Source: Guyparkeria halophila (GTDB lineage Bacteria; Pseudomonadota; Gammaproteobacteria; Halothiobacillales; Halothiobacillaceae). Taken from it: a DNA stretch of 64,000 bases. The notes under the pieces were generated by a model. The model worked only from the letters and a program-made list of their open reading frames with translations, was not told where the DNA came from and ran no database searches. Shown here piece by piece: positions 1 to 7,136 of the stretch (positions are counted from its first letter, which is position 1; every line of letters begins with the position of its first letter). The position numbers and the translations under genes are program-made. The stretch spans positions 317,501 through 381,500 of the forward strand of contig NZ_CP140153.1 of NCBI RefSeq assembly GCF_034479635.1. The letters are read 5' to 3'.

Positions 1-1
1 G

Positions 2-127
2 GCGGAGAAGTGTGAACGCTGCTGGCACTTCCGCCCAGACGTGGGCACGCACGCTGCACACCCCACCCTCTGCGGGCGCTGCATCGAGAACATCGAGGGC
101 GACGGGGAAACCCGCCGGTTTGTCTGA
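2..127 (+). CDS. ileS: Isoleucyl-tRNA synthetase, C-terminal end (partial)
   Basis: Only the last 41 codons are in the window; the gene enters from the left edge. The tail contains KCERCWH, then LCGRCIEN, then GDGETRRFV and a TGA stop. This is the zinc-binding C-terminal module of bacterial IleRS, with two CxxC pairs that stabilise the domain contacting the tRNA. The enzyme charges tRNA-Ile in the cytosol. In most gammaproteobacteria the stop nearly touches the lspA start; here about 360 bp of palindromic repeats separate them. Confidence 0.93.
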   Translation, partial: AEKCERCWHFRPDVGTHAAHPTLCGRCIENIEGDGETRRFV

Positions 128-159
128 GCATTCCATGAGCACGCCTTCACCCAACAGCC

Positions 160-480
160 TCGTCGTAGGAGCGGCTTTAGCCGCGATGCGACGCCGTGGC
201 CCCTTTGGCGTTTCGCGCCTGAAGGCGCTCCTACGGTACGGGCACCGTGGATCGCGGAGTTGTACTCCGCGTCGGCGAGTGCAACTCGCCGGTCCAAAAG
301 CGGCGGATGTGGCAAAAATATCGCGCCTGAAGGCGCTCCTACGGTTATCGATGGATGAGGTGCGAGCTTGCCTTGCAAGCGAAACGCGCCGGGAGGGGCG
401 TGTCCGGTCCTCGGACTGCTGCCACGCTCTAACGGGCACGGCGGCTGACGCCGCCTTCGCGAGCGAGGCTCGCTCCCACG
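160..480. repeat. Cluster of REP-like palindromic elements between ileS and lspA
   Basis: This 363-bp gap has no credible gene. It holds a GTAGGAGCGGCTTTAGCCGCG unit at 165-185, the inverted, related unit CGCGCCTGAAGGCGCTCCTAC at 214-234 and a second copy of the latter at 322-342. Short perfect hairpins are GCGGAGT-tgt-ACTCCGC at 254-270 and GGCGAGT-gca-ACTCGCC at 274-290. Further palindromes lie near 363-382, 441-455 and 459-478 (GCGAGCGAGGCTCGCTCCCA). The GTAGGAGCGG/CGCTCCTAC pattern is the hallmark of REP sequences in pseudomonads and related gammaproteobacteria. They may act as mRNA-stabilising or attenuating hairpins inside the ileS-lspA transcript. Confidence 0.8.
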
Positions 481-490
481 GGGCCATGTC

Positions 491-988
491 ATGAGCATCG
501 ACAAGGCGAACCTGCGCTGGCTGTGGCTGTCTCTTGGGGTGCTGGTCGGCGACCAGCTGACCAAGTGGGCGGCGCTTGTGGGGCTGACATACGCGCGTCC
601 GGTGGAGGTCCTGCCGTTTTTCGATCTCACCCTGCTGTACAACACCGGGGCGGCGTTTTCGTTTCTCGCCGACCACGATGGCTGGCAGCGCTGGTTCTTC
701 GTCTTTCTGGCGGTGGTGATCACCGTGGCGCTGCTCGCCTGGCTGGCCTTCGTCGCCATCCGCGACGGGCGCATCAAGGCGGGCATCACGTTGTTGATCG
801 GCGGGGCGCTGGGCAATGTCATCGACCGGGTGCTCTACGGTCACGTGGTCGACTTCCTCGATTTCCACGTCGCCGGCTGGCACTGGCCGGCCTTCAATAT
901 CGCCGATGCGGCCATTACCATCGGCGTGGCACTGATCATCTGGGCCGAGCTGCGGCCTGCCGACCGAGAGACTGCATCCGATGAGTGA
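491..988 (+). CDS. lspA: Lipoprotein signal peptidase (signal peptidase II)
   Basis: A 165-aa inner-membrane aspartic protease that removes signal peptides from diacylglyceryl-modified prolipoproteins. Four hydrophobic segments are visible, near residues 10-30, 60-90, 95-115 and 135-157. The catalytic aspartates lie in the GGALGNVIDRV motif (about residues 104-114) and in VVDFLDF (about 119-125). Length matches the family. It overlaps fkpB by 8 bp, so the two are translationally coupled. The start at 491 leaves only repeat DNA upstream and no strong Shine-Dalgarno sequence; the hairpins before it may influence its expression. Confidence 0.95.
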   Translation: MSIDKANLRWLWLSLGVLVGDQLTKWAALVGLTYARPVEVLPFFDLTLLYNTGAAFSFLADHDGWQRWFFVFLAVVITVALLAWLAFVAIRDGRIKAGITLLIGGALGNVIDRVLYGHVVDFLDFHVAGWHWPAFNIADAAITIGVALIIWAELRPADRETASDE

Positions 989-1481
989 CGCCGACACGTC
1001 CAATCTGCCGACCATCGGCAAGGACTCCGAGGTGACGATCCACTACGAGATTCGGTTGCCGGACGACCGGGTGGTGGATAGCAGCTTCGATGACGAGCCA
1101 CTGACCGTCACGCTGGGGAGCGGGGCCTTCGAGCCGCGCCTCGAGGAGGCGCTGGTGGGCCTGCCGCTGGGCGAGTACACCCGCATCCTGCTCACCCCGC
1201 AGTACGCCTTCGGTCAGCCGGACGCGAGCAACGTCCATACCATGCCGCGCGGCCGGTTCCCGGAAGACATGAACCTCGAGCCCCAGCTGGTGGTCGAGTT
1301 CGACCTGCCCAACGGCGAGTCGGTGCCGGGCACCGTCACGGCCCTCACCGAGGATGCCGTGACGGTGGATTTCAATCACCCGCTCGCCGGGCAGAACATC
1401 CAGTTGATCGTCAAGGTGCTGGCCATCGACGGCACGCCGGCACCGGCCGACTCACCCGCCCTGCAGGGGGATGCGCCATGA
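981..1481 (+). CDS. fkpB: FKBP-type peptidyl-prolyl isomerase (SlpA/FkpB type)
   Basis: A 166-aa cytosolic proline isomerase/chaperone of the SlyD-SlpA class. The FKBP fold starts at [19 protein letters not shown] (residues 18-36). An insert-in-flap region follows [17 protein letters not shown], as expected for SlyD-like proteins. It lacks the His-rich SlyD tail and instead ends in a short Pro/Ala-rich tail. The start overlaps the lspA stop and its stop overlaps the ispH start by 4 bp. The ileS-lspA-fkpB-ispH order is conserved in gammaproteobacteria, which supports the name over slyD. Confidence 0.92.
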   Translation: MSDADTSNLPTIGKDSEVTIHYEIRLPDDRVVDSSFDDEPLTVTLGSGAFEPRLEEALVGLPLGEYTRILLTPQYAFGQPDASNVHTMPRGRFPEDMNLEPQLVVEFDLPNGESVPGTVTALTEDAVTVDFNHPLAGQNIQLIVKVLAIDGTPAPADSPALQGDAP

Positions 1482-2416
1482 AGATCCAGCTCGCCAATCC
1501 GCGCGGTTTCTGCGCCGGCGTCGACCGGGCGGTGGAAATCGTCGACCGGGCGCTCGATTCCTTCGGCGCGCCCATCTACGTGCGCCACGAGATCGTCCAT
1601 AACCGCTACATCGTCGACAACCTGCGCGACAAGGGGGCGATCTTCATCGAGGACCTGGCCGACGTGCCCGACGGCGCTACCCTGATCTTCTCCGCCCACG
1701 GCGTCTCGAAGGCCATCCAGGATACCGCCGCCGAGCGCGGCCTGACCGTGTTCGATGCGACCTGCCCGCTGGTGACCAAGGTCCACATGGAGGTCGCCCG
1801 CCACGCCCGGGCGGGGCGCGACGTGGTGCTGATCGGTCACGAGGGGCATCCCGAGGTCGAGGGCACCATGGGGCACTTCGATCCGGCATTCGGTGGGCAG
1901 ATCCACCTGGTCGAGAAGATCGCGGATGTGGAGCATTTGCAGGTCGACAACCCCAAGGGGTTGGCCTGGGCGACCCAGACCACGCTATCGGTCGACGAGA
2001 CCCGTGCGATCATCGGCGCACTGCAGGCGCGCTTTTCCCAGATCGAGGGGCCGCGCAAGGACGACATCTGCTACGCCACGCAGAACCGTCAGGACGCCGT
2101 GCGCGAGCTGGCCGAAAGCTGCGACATGGTGCTGGTGGTGGGCTCGAAGACCAGCTCGAACTCCAATCGCCTGCGTGAGCTGGCCGAGCAGTCCGGCACG
2201 CCCGCGCACCTGATCGACGCGGCGGCCGACATCGACCCGGCCTGGTTCGACGATTGCAGCCGGGTGGGCGTGACCGCCGGGGCATCGGCCCCCGAGATCC
2301 TTGTCCAGCAGGTGCTCGAGCGCCTCAAGCTCGAGTGCAAGGCCACGCTTGAAGAGCGCGAGCCCGCGGTGGTCGAGAACATGGTCTTCCCCATTCCCGT
2401 CGAGCTGCGCAAGTAG
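1478..2416 (+). CDS. ispH: 4-hydroxy-3-methylbut-2-enyl diphosphate reductase
   Basis: A 312-aa iron-sulfur enzyme for the last step of the MEP isoprenoid pathway, giving IPP and DMAPP. The three cluster cysteines are in [13 protein letters not shown] (Cys12), [12 protein letters not shown] (about Cys96) and [12 protein letters not shown] (about Cys197). The SSNSNRL motif and the conserved His/Glu residues of the substrate pocket are also present. The length is typical. It is the last gene of the operon and is followed 31 bp later by a terminator-like hairpin. Confidence 0.96.
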   Translation: MKIQLANPRGFCAGVDRAVEIVDRALDSFGAPIYVRHEIVHNRYIVDNLRDKGAIFIEDLADVPDGATLIFSAHGVSKAIQDTAAERGLTVFDATCPLVTKVHMEVARHARAGRDVVLIGHEGHPEVEGTMGHFDPAFGGQIHLVEKIADVEHLQVDNPKGLAWATQTTLSVDETRAIIGALQARFSQIEGPRKDDICYATQNRQDAVRELAESCDMVLVVGSKTSSNSNRLRELAEQSGTPAHLIDAAADIDPAWFDDCSRVGVTAGASAPEILVQQVLERLKLECKATLEEREPAVVENMVFPIPVELRK

Positions 2417-2447
2417 GCCCAGGGAACTCGGCGCCACGTGTTGAGAT

Positions 2448-2477
2448 CGGCCTGTCGTCCCGCGGCAGGCCGTTTTG
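2448..2477 (+). terminator. Rho-independent terminator after ispH
   Basis: A CGGCCTG stem, an 11-nt loop and CAGGCCG are followed by TTTTGCG. The hairpin ends 18 bp before the stop of the converging DUF3817 pseudogene, so it may serve both strands. Confidence 0.7.
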
Positions 2478-2494
2478 CGTTACACGCGCCTCGC

Positions 2495-3076
2495 TCAGGC
2501 CTCAGCCTGCAGGCGGCGACGCACCAGCCGGTGCGACACCAGTCCCCCGAAGGGGATCAGCGCCGCGATCGCGACCACCGCCCCGTGGTGGAGCGGCAGC
2601 AGACGGCGCGTGAGCGTGATGGCCAGCACGGCCATCGTCCACAGGAAAAGCACCCCGTGCACCGGCCCCACGGCGCTGACGGCCTCCGGCATGTCGGCTA
2701 GGGAAGGTCTGCACGAATCCGATGCCACTCTGGCTTGGCGAGTCGTTCGTGATCAAGGCGCGATGTCGCCGGCGTGCGGGTGGCCCCGTCAAGACATCGC
2801 AACGCGGAACACGGGCGACTCGCCAAGCCCCGCCGGGCGCGCCTTGAGCCGGGCATCTGCTGCGTTGTCGTCCTTGGAAAGAGAATGACTCTTCCGCGGC
2901 GGACGAACGCCTTGCGCCTGCCCGGCTCAAGGCACGCAGAGCGGTATCGGATTCGTGCAGACCTTCCCTGGATACTTCAGCGGCATGGCGATCACGACCA
3001 GGGCGATCAACGAGCCGCCCTCGAGCAGCGTCATCCAGCCGAGGTGGCGGAGCGCGGGGTTGGTCTGGTTGGTCAT
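2495..3076 (-). pseudogene. DUF3817-type membrane protein gene interrupted by a MITE
   Basis: The 5' part (3076 down to 2972) encodes 35 residues, ending with AMPLKY. The 3' part (2701 down to 2495) encodes 68 residues beginning LADMPEAV and including GPVHGVLFLW and LIPFGGLVSHR. Together they match the small three-helix DUF3817 membrane family. The 266-bp element at 2702-2967 sits between them and brings a stop 14 codons past the junction. Removing the element and one copy of the 4-bp target duplication restores an uninterrupted 103-codon frame. The 77-aa open frame that starts inside the MITE is therefore only the 3' fragment. The gene lies 53 bp downstream of the ArsR-type regulator and was probably co-transcribed with it. 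Confidence 0.87.
2702..2967. mobile_element. 266-bp MITE, IS5-like ends, inserted in the DUF3817 gene
   Basis: The outermost 22 bp at each end (2702-2723 and 2946-2967) are perfect inverted repeats starting GGAAGGTCTGCACG. Flanking 4-mers CTAG (2698-2701) and CTGG (2968-2971) look like a slightly decayed CTAR target duplication, as made by IS5-group transposases. There is no transposase frame. The interior contains a long imperfect hairpin around GCCTTGAGCCGGGC (from 2841) and GCCCGGCTCAAGGC (to 2936). A related element lies at 31895-32071. Confidence 0.86.
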
Positions 3077-3129
3077 GCGGGGTTTCTTGTTGATTTGAAG
3101 GCGGCCCAGGTTATCTCAAAACGGGCCGG

Positions 3130-3495
3130 CTAGCCTCGTGACGGTCGGCCGACCATCGCCTGCAGGCGGCCGAGATCCTCGACGAAGGTGTCGCCGCTCG
3201 CGTTCCCCTCGAAGGTCGCCTTCAACACGGCACGGGCCCAGGCGGGCAGATCCTCGGCGGCCCGGTAAAACACCCAGGTGCCATCGCGCCGCACGTCAGT
3301 GATCCCGGCATCGCGCAGGTGGGCCAGATGCCTGGAGATCTTCGGCTGGCTCAATGCCAGTGCCTCGGTCAGCTCACAGACACACAACTCACCTTCTCGC
3401 AGCAGCAGCATCAGGCAGCGCAGGCGGGTGGTGTCGCCAAGGGCGCGAAAAAGGGCCTCGGGTGGCATGGCAGTCTCTCTGTTCTCAAATGTCAT
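3130..3495 (-). CDS. ArsR/SmtB-family transcriptional repressor
   Basis: A 121-aa winged-helix regulator. The core reads ALGDTTRLRCLMLLL, then ELCVCELTEALALSQPKISRHLAHLRDAGI, then VRRDGTWVFYR. The ELCVCEL segment is the alpha-3N-type metal-thiolate motif of ArsR and CadC-like sensors, so As(III) or a soft metal is a plausible ligand. Translation may instead start at the internal Met ten codons in (3468), which follows an AGAGAGA stretch. It precedes the MITE-disrupted DUF3817 gene. The upstream DNA (3496-3530) is AT-rich and includes GATAATGATTAAT, a possible operator. Confidence 0.88.
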   Translation of the reverse strand: MTFENRETAMPPEALFRALGDTTRLRCLMLLLREGELCVCELTEALALSQPKISRHLAHLRDAGITDVRRDGTWVFYRAAEDLPAWARAVLKATFEGNASGDTFVEDLGRLQAMVGRPSRG

Positions 3496-3558
3496 CGAAA
3501 GCGATAATGATTAATTTTGCTCATTGTAACGCCGGCTCAGTGTTGCGTTGCATTCAGG

Positions 3559-3587
3559 TCGGCAGGGCGTCGGTGATTGCCTACAAT
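3559..3587 (+). promoter_or_regulatory. Sigma-70-type promoter for the CsbD gene
   Basis: TCGGCA (3559-3564), a 17-bp spacer and TACAAT (3582-3587) lie 31 bp before the CsbD start codon. The -10 is one base from consensus; the -35 matches at four of six positions. Confidence 0.55.
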
Positions 3588-3618
3588 GAAGAGGGCAAAA
3601 CCGCACAGGAGTTCCGTA

Positions 3619-3852
3619 ATGAAGTGGGATCACATCGCAGGCAACTGGCGCTCGTTCATCGGGCATGCCGAGGAATACTGGGGCAAGATCACGGGCGATG
3701 AGTTCGCGGTGCTCGAGGGCAAGAAGGACGAACTGATCGGCAAGATCCAGGCCCGCTACGGCGTCAGCGAGCAACAGGCGCGCGATCAGGTCCAGGAGTT
3801 TCAGAAGCGGATGAAGGAGGAGTTGGGCCCCGGCGGTCTGCCCAAGAAGTAA
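3619..3852 (+). CDS. CsbD-family stress-related small protein (YjbJ-like)
   Basis: A 77-aa hydrophilic protein beginning MKWDHIAGNWRSFIGHAEEYWGKIT. This is the CsbD/YjbJ signature, normally K(W/G)xxxGxxKxxxGxxxGKxTGDE. These proteins are abundant under general stress; their molecular role is unknown. The start at 3619 is chosen because AGGAGTTCCGTA sits just upstream and the homology begins there. It is a single-gene unit, with a promoter at 3559-3587 and a terminator right after it. Confidence 0.9.
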   Translation: MKWDHIAGNWRSFIGHAEEYWGKITGDEFAVLEGKKDELIGKIQARYGVSEQQARDQVQEFQKRMKEELGPGGLPKK

Positions 3853-3892
3853 CGCGCGGGCCTTGGCTGGCCTGTTTGATCGCCACGCATAA

Positions 3893-3921
3893 AAAACGCC
3901 CCGCAGTGCGGGGCGTTTGTG
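3893..3921. terminator. Bidirectional terminator between the CsbD gene and glnA
   Basis: AAAACGCCCCGCA-g-TGCGGGGCGTTTG is a near-perfect hairpin with A-tract and T-tract on either side, suited to stop both converging transcripts. Confidence 0.88.
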
Positions 3922-3960
3922 TTTCTGGGGCCGGGCAGCCGCCCGGCCGGCTACCGGCGC

Positions 3961-5376
3961 TTACACGCTGTAGTACATGTCGAACTCGACCGGGTGCGTG
4001 GTCATCCGCAGCAGCTGGACTTCCTCGCCCTTGAGCTCGATGTAGGCGTCGATCAGGTCGTCGGAAAAGACGTCGCCACGGGTCAGGAACTCGCGGTCCT
4101 CGTCGAGTGCCTTGAGCGCCTCGTCCAGGGAGAAGGCCACCTCGGGGATGTTCTTCTCTTCTTCCGGCGGCAGGTCGTAGAGGTTCTTGCTTGCCGCTTC
4201 ACCCGGGTGGATCTTGTTCTGGATGCCGTCGATGCCGGCCATCAGCATCGCCGCGAACGCGAGGTACGGGTTGGCGGTGGAATCCGGGAAGCGCAGCTCG
4301 ACGCGACGCGCCTTCGGGTTGGAGACGAACGGGATCCGGATGGACGCCGAGCGGTTGCGGCTGGAGTAGGCCAGCTTGACCGGTGCCTCGAAGCCCGGGA
4401 CCAGGCGCTTGTAGCTGTTGGTCGACGGGTTGCAGAAGGCGTTCAGGGCGCGGGCGTGCTTGATGATGCCGCCGATGTAGTAGAGCGCCATCTCGGAGAG
4501 GCCCGCGTAGCCGTCACCGGAGAACAGGTTCTTGCCGTCCCGGGTCATCGACTGGTGGACGTGCATGCCGGAACCGTTGTCACCGACGATCGGCTTGGGC
4601 ATGAAGGTGGCGGTCTTGCCGTAGGCGTGCGCGACGTTGTGGATCACGTACTTGAGGTCCTGGACCTCATCGGCCTTCTTCACCAGCGTGTTGAACGCGA
4701 CACCGATCTCGCACTGGCCGGCGGTGGCGACTTCGTGGTGATGGACTTCGACGTTCTGGCCCATTTCCTCGAGCACCAGGCACATCGCCTGACGGATGTC
4801 GTGCAGGGAGTCGACCGGCGGGACCGGGAAGTAGCCGCCCTTGACGCCCGGACGGTGACCCATGTTGCCGTCCTCGTAGACGCGCTCGGCGTTCCAGGCG
4901 GCTTCCTTAGAGTCGATCTTGACGAACGAGCCGGACATGTCCGAGCCCCAGCGCACGTCGTCGAGGATGAAGAATTCGTTTTCCGGGCCGAACAGCGCGG
5001 CGTCGGCCAGGCCGGAGGACTGGATGTAGGCCTCGGCGCGACGAGCGACCGAACGCGGGTCACGGTTGTAGCCCTGCATGGTGTCCGGCTCGATGATGTC
5101 GCAAACGACGATCAGGGTCGGTTCTTCGGAGAACGGATCGATGTTGGCGGATTCCGGGTCCGGCATCAGGATCATGTCCGAGGCGTTGATGCCCTTCCAG
5201 CCGGCGATCGACGAGCCGTCGAACATCACGCCGTCCTCGAAGGTTTCCTCGTCGATGTGGCCGGCCGGGTAGGTGACGTGCTGCTGCTTGCCCAGCGTGT
5301 CGGTGAAGCGGAAGTCGACGAACTTGACGCCGTTTTCTTCCATCATGGTCATGACTTTATTGGTCGCGTTGGACAT
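3961..5376 (-). CDS. glnA: Glutamine synthetase, type I
   Basis: A 471-aa GSI-beta enzyme making glutamine from glutamate, ammonia and ATP; it assembles as a dodecamer. Visible motifs include [11 protein letters not shown] (about residues 50-60), the [12 protein letters not shown] active-site loop, [18 protein letters not shown] (ATP site), NRSASIRIP, and the adenylylation loop [10 protein letters not shown] with the target Tyr near residue 397. The start at 5376 (MSNATNKVM) has GGAGGATTAC immediately before it, so the longer open frame back to 5433 is not used. The adenylylation Tyr, the upstream sigma-54 promoter and the NtrC-like sites indicate classical nitrogen control. Confidence 0.97.
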   Translation of the reverse strand: MSNATNKVMTMMEENGVKFVDFRFTDTLGKQQHVTYPAGHIDEETFEDGVMFDGSSIAGWKGINASDMILMPDPESANIDPFSEEPTLIVVCDIIEPDTMQGYNRDPRSVARRAEAYIQSSGLADAALFGPENEFFILDDVRWGSDMSGSFVKIDSKEAAWNAERVYEDGNMGHRPGVKGGYFPVPPVDSLHDIRQAMCLVLEEMGQNVEVHHHEVATAGQCEIGVAFNTLVKKADEVQDLKYVIHNVAHAYGKTATFMPKPIVGDNGSGMHVHQSMTRDGKNLFSGDGYAGLSEMALYYIGGIIKHARALNAFCNPSTNSYKRLVPGFEAPVKLAYSSRNRSASIRIPFVSNPKARRVELRFPDSTANPYLAFAAMLMAGIDGIQNKIHPGEAASKNLYDLPPEEEKNIPEVAFSLDEALKALDEDREFLTRGDVFSDDLIDAYIELKGEEVQLLRMTTHPVEFDMYYSV

Positions 5377-5476
5377 GTAATCCTCCGGTGAACGATGTAT
5401 CTCGAATGCGGCGGGCGTGAGATCGCGCGGCATGCTGCCGACATGATCCGCTGATGCCCGACTTGGTGCAAGAAAA

Positions 5477-5490
5477 GCAGAAACCGTGCC
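5477..5490 (-). promoter_or_regulatory. Sigma-54 (RpoN) promoter of glnA
   Basis: On the minus strand GGCACGGTTTCTGC carries the invariant GG and GC dinucleotides ten bases apart, within an AGGCACG-N4-CTGCT context close to the consensus TGGCACG-N4-TTGCW. It lies about 100 bp upstream of the glnA start codon. Confidence 0.78.
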
Positions 5491-5666
5491 TGTTTGTTGC
5501 TAACCAGTTGCTGCTTGGGCGGGCGGCCAAGATGGGCGATTGTCGGATGACCCGAGTGTGCCTAAGTGACTGTAATCACGCGGGGCATGTCGGAGCCGGC
5601 GGGTAAGGTGGCCGCCTTCATATCGGGGATCGTCACGGCTGCCGCGCTGGCTGCGCGACTCCATAC

Positions 5667-5712
5667 GCACCAAAATGATGCGCATGGCTTCCCTTTAGCA
5701 CCATATTGGGTC
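5667..5712. promoter_or_regulatory. Paired NtrC-like enhancer sites for glnA
   Basis: GCACCAAAATGATGC (5667-5681) and GCACCATATTGGGTC (5698-5712) resemble the NtrC palindrome GCACCA-N3-TGGTGC, with one and two mismatches. Their centres are 31 bp apart, about three helical turns, and lie about 190-220 bp upstream of the sigma-54 promoter, a usual enhancer arrangement. The second site runs into the stop codon of the upstream gene. The other bases of 5377-5710 show no gene. Confidence 0.7.
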
Positions 5713-6034
5713 AACAGCGCGGCGATTGGGCGGCCGGCAGGCTGTCGAGCACCGGGATGGGGTGATGCGCTGCCAACGGGTAGTAGGGGCAATCCACCGC
5801 CAGACAGGCCATGCCGTGCCGGCATTCCTGGGCACAGGCGAGCAGCGCCAGTTGTCGGCACAGTGCGGCCTGGCCCGCCGGCCGGCGGTCGAACAGATCG
5901 GCGATCGACAGCTTGCCTTCGGCGATGAAGCGGTCGAGATCGGCGTAGCGAAATCGGGCGATCTCCCGGTCCCCTTCGGGCGAGGTGACCACGATCTGGT
6001 CGACCTCTTCCCCACAGTGGTGCAACAGCTGCAT
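5711..6034 (-). CDS. Small Cys-rich protein of unknown function
   Basis: A 107-aa protein I do not recognise. The N-terminal half looks like a small beta-rich domain (VDQIVVTSPEGDREIARFRY), followed by a helix (DLDRFIAEGKLSIADLF). The C-terminal third holds Cys59, 67, 71, 77 and 82, spaced C-x7-C-x3-C-x5-C-x4-C; two more cysteines are near the ends (7, 107). This could bind zinc or an iron-sulfur cluster, but the spacing matches no family I can name. A good ribosome site, GGGAGGTCGCC, precedes the ATG at 6034. It points towards glnA but is separated from it by the enhancer region. A Fur-like palindrome lies 69 bp upstream. Confidence 0.72.
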   Translation of the reverse strand: MQLLHHCGEEVDQIVVTSPEGDREIARFRYADLDRFIAEGKLSIADLFDRRPAGQAALCRQLALLACAQECRHGMACLAVDCPYYPLAAHHPIPVLDSLPAAQSPRC

Positions 6035-6102
6035 GGCGACCTCCCGGCTGGCTTGCGTGGACCGGGCGCGCTCCGTTAACGGCGGGCGCCCGCAATGGCT
6101 AC

Positions 6103-6119
6103 GGAATGATAACGATTCC
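6103..6119. promoter_or_regulatory. Fur-like palindrome upstream of the Cys-rich gene
   Basis: GGAATGATAACGATTCC is an imperfect palindrome that shares AATGATAA and ATT with the Fur consensus; about 11 of 19 positions agree. It could be an operator for iron or zinc control of the gene starting at 6034. The match is only moderate. Confidence 0.35.
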
Positions 6120-6400
6120 GGTTTGCGACAACAAGCGCGAGGCGGGTGATTGCGTCAGTACATGCCCCGAGGAAACCCCGTACGAATGCCCCGCGCCGCC
6201 GATGGGCGCCTGGTAACCCGTTCCGGGGCGCGAAATGCGATCGCGGGTTTGCCCGCAGGCTGCAAAATCGCCCCTCGGCGGGCCCGAGTGACACAGATGG
6301 GCCCGACCTGAGGCGCGGCGCCTCGATCGCGAACAGACGCCCGGGCCAGAGGCGCTATCGAATCGCACAGACGTTGCTTGCGACGTTGGCCGAGATGCCG
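6120..6400. other. Non-coding gap between the Cys-rich gene and the SDR
   Basis: No convincing gene is visible; open frames here lack ribosome sites and recognisable sequence. The stretch GAGGCGCTATCGAATCGCA (from 6350) resembles the right end of the MITE at 31895-32071 and may be a decayed relic. Confidence 0.4.
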
Positions 6401-7099
6401 TTACCAGGGAATGGTCGTGCCATCGATGTCGATGAACCGCCCGCGGTCGGCCTCGGTCAGGTCGGCCATGTTGCGACGCAGTCCCTCGGCACTCTGGGCG
6501 GTGGTGATTTCGGCGTTGGGGCCGCCCATGTCGGTCAGCACCCAGCCCGGGTGCAGGGCCACCACGTTGATGCCGCGGGCCTCGAGGTCGATCGAGGCGC
6601 TCTTGATCACCGCGTTGACCGCCGCCTTGCTCGAGCGGTAGATGTAGCCGCCGCCCGAGCCGTTGTCGCCCATCGAGCCGACCTTGCTCGAGAGGATGCC
6701 GATCTTCTTTTCTTCGCTGCGGGCTATCTGCTCGGCGAAGGCCTGCATGATCAGCATCGGCGCGATGCTGTTGATGCGGAAGACCTCCAGCCACGCCTCG
6801 ACGTCGTGGACGTTGCCGAAGGCCACGCCGCGCGGGCCGTAGACGCCGGCGTTGTTGATCAGCCAGTCGATCGACTCCTCGGCGAGTTGGTCGGACAGCG
6901 CCCGGATGGCCTCGGCATCGGCCACGTCCAGGGCATGCAACTGCAGGGTGTCCGGGTGGGCGAAGGTCAGCGCCTTGAGTTCGGCCGATTCCTCCGGGTC
7001 ACGCGCCGTGGCATGCACCCGCCAGCCGTCCTCGAGCAGCTGGCGGGTCAGTTCCAGGCCGATGCCTCGATTGGTGCCGGTGATCAGGGCGGTCTTCAT
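6401..7099 (-). CDS. Short-chain dehydrogenase/reductase
   Basis: A 232-aa Rossmann-fold oxidoreductase. The nucleotide-binding motif is TGTNRGIG (residues 8-15), the NNAG motif is at about 82-85, and the catalytic Ser (ILSSKVGSM) and YRSSK (about 151-155) follow. The overall pattern resembles the CsgA/C-factor-like SDR group; the substrate cannot be told from sequence. The GAGGAGATTTCCCG ribosome site supports the ATG at 7099. It sits 37 bp after the preceding minus-strand gene and could be read through from the zinc operon, but no functional link is evident. Confidence 0.9.
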   Translation of the reverse strand: MKTALITGTNRGIGLELTRQLLEDGWRVHATARDPEESAELKALTFAHPDTLQLHALDVADAEAIRALSDQLAEESIDWLINNAGVYGPRGVAFGNVHDVEAWLEVFRINSIAPMLIMQAFAEQIARSEEKKIGILSSKVGSMGDNGSGGGYIYRSSKAAVNAVIKSASIDLEARGINVVALHPGWVLTDMGGPNAEITTAQSAEGLRRNMADLTEADRGRFIDIDGTTIPW

Positions 7100-7136
7100 C
7101 GGGAAATCTCCTCTCGGTTGTCGGGGTCTGCGATGT

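Noticed and set aside
160-480. CRISPR-like repeat array
   Set aside because: The units are palindromic, in mixed orientation and irregularly spaced, with no unique spacers of constant length; REP elements explain them better.
12-494. 160-codon frame overlapping the ileS end and the REP cluster
   Set aside because: It is out of frame with ileS and made of palindromic repeats.
3502-3520. GATAATGATTAAT as a Fur box upstream of the ArsR gene
   Set aside because: Only the left half resembles the Fur consensus; it is as likely to be part of the ArsR-family operator or promoter.
3919-5391. Long open frame on the plus strand opposite glnA (490 codons)
   Set aside because: It mirrors a perfectly conserved glnA gene; its translation is low-complexity, rich in Val, Arg and Asp, as expected for the antisense of GC-rich codons, and no family is recognisable.
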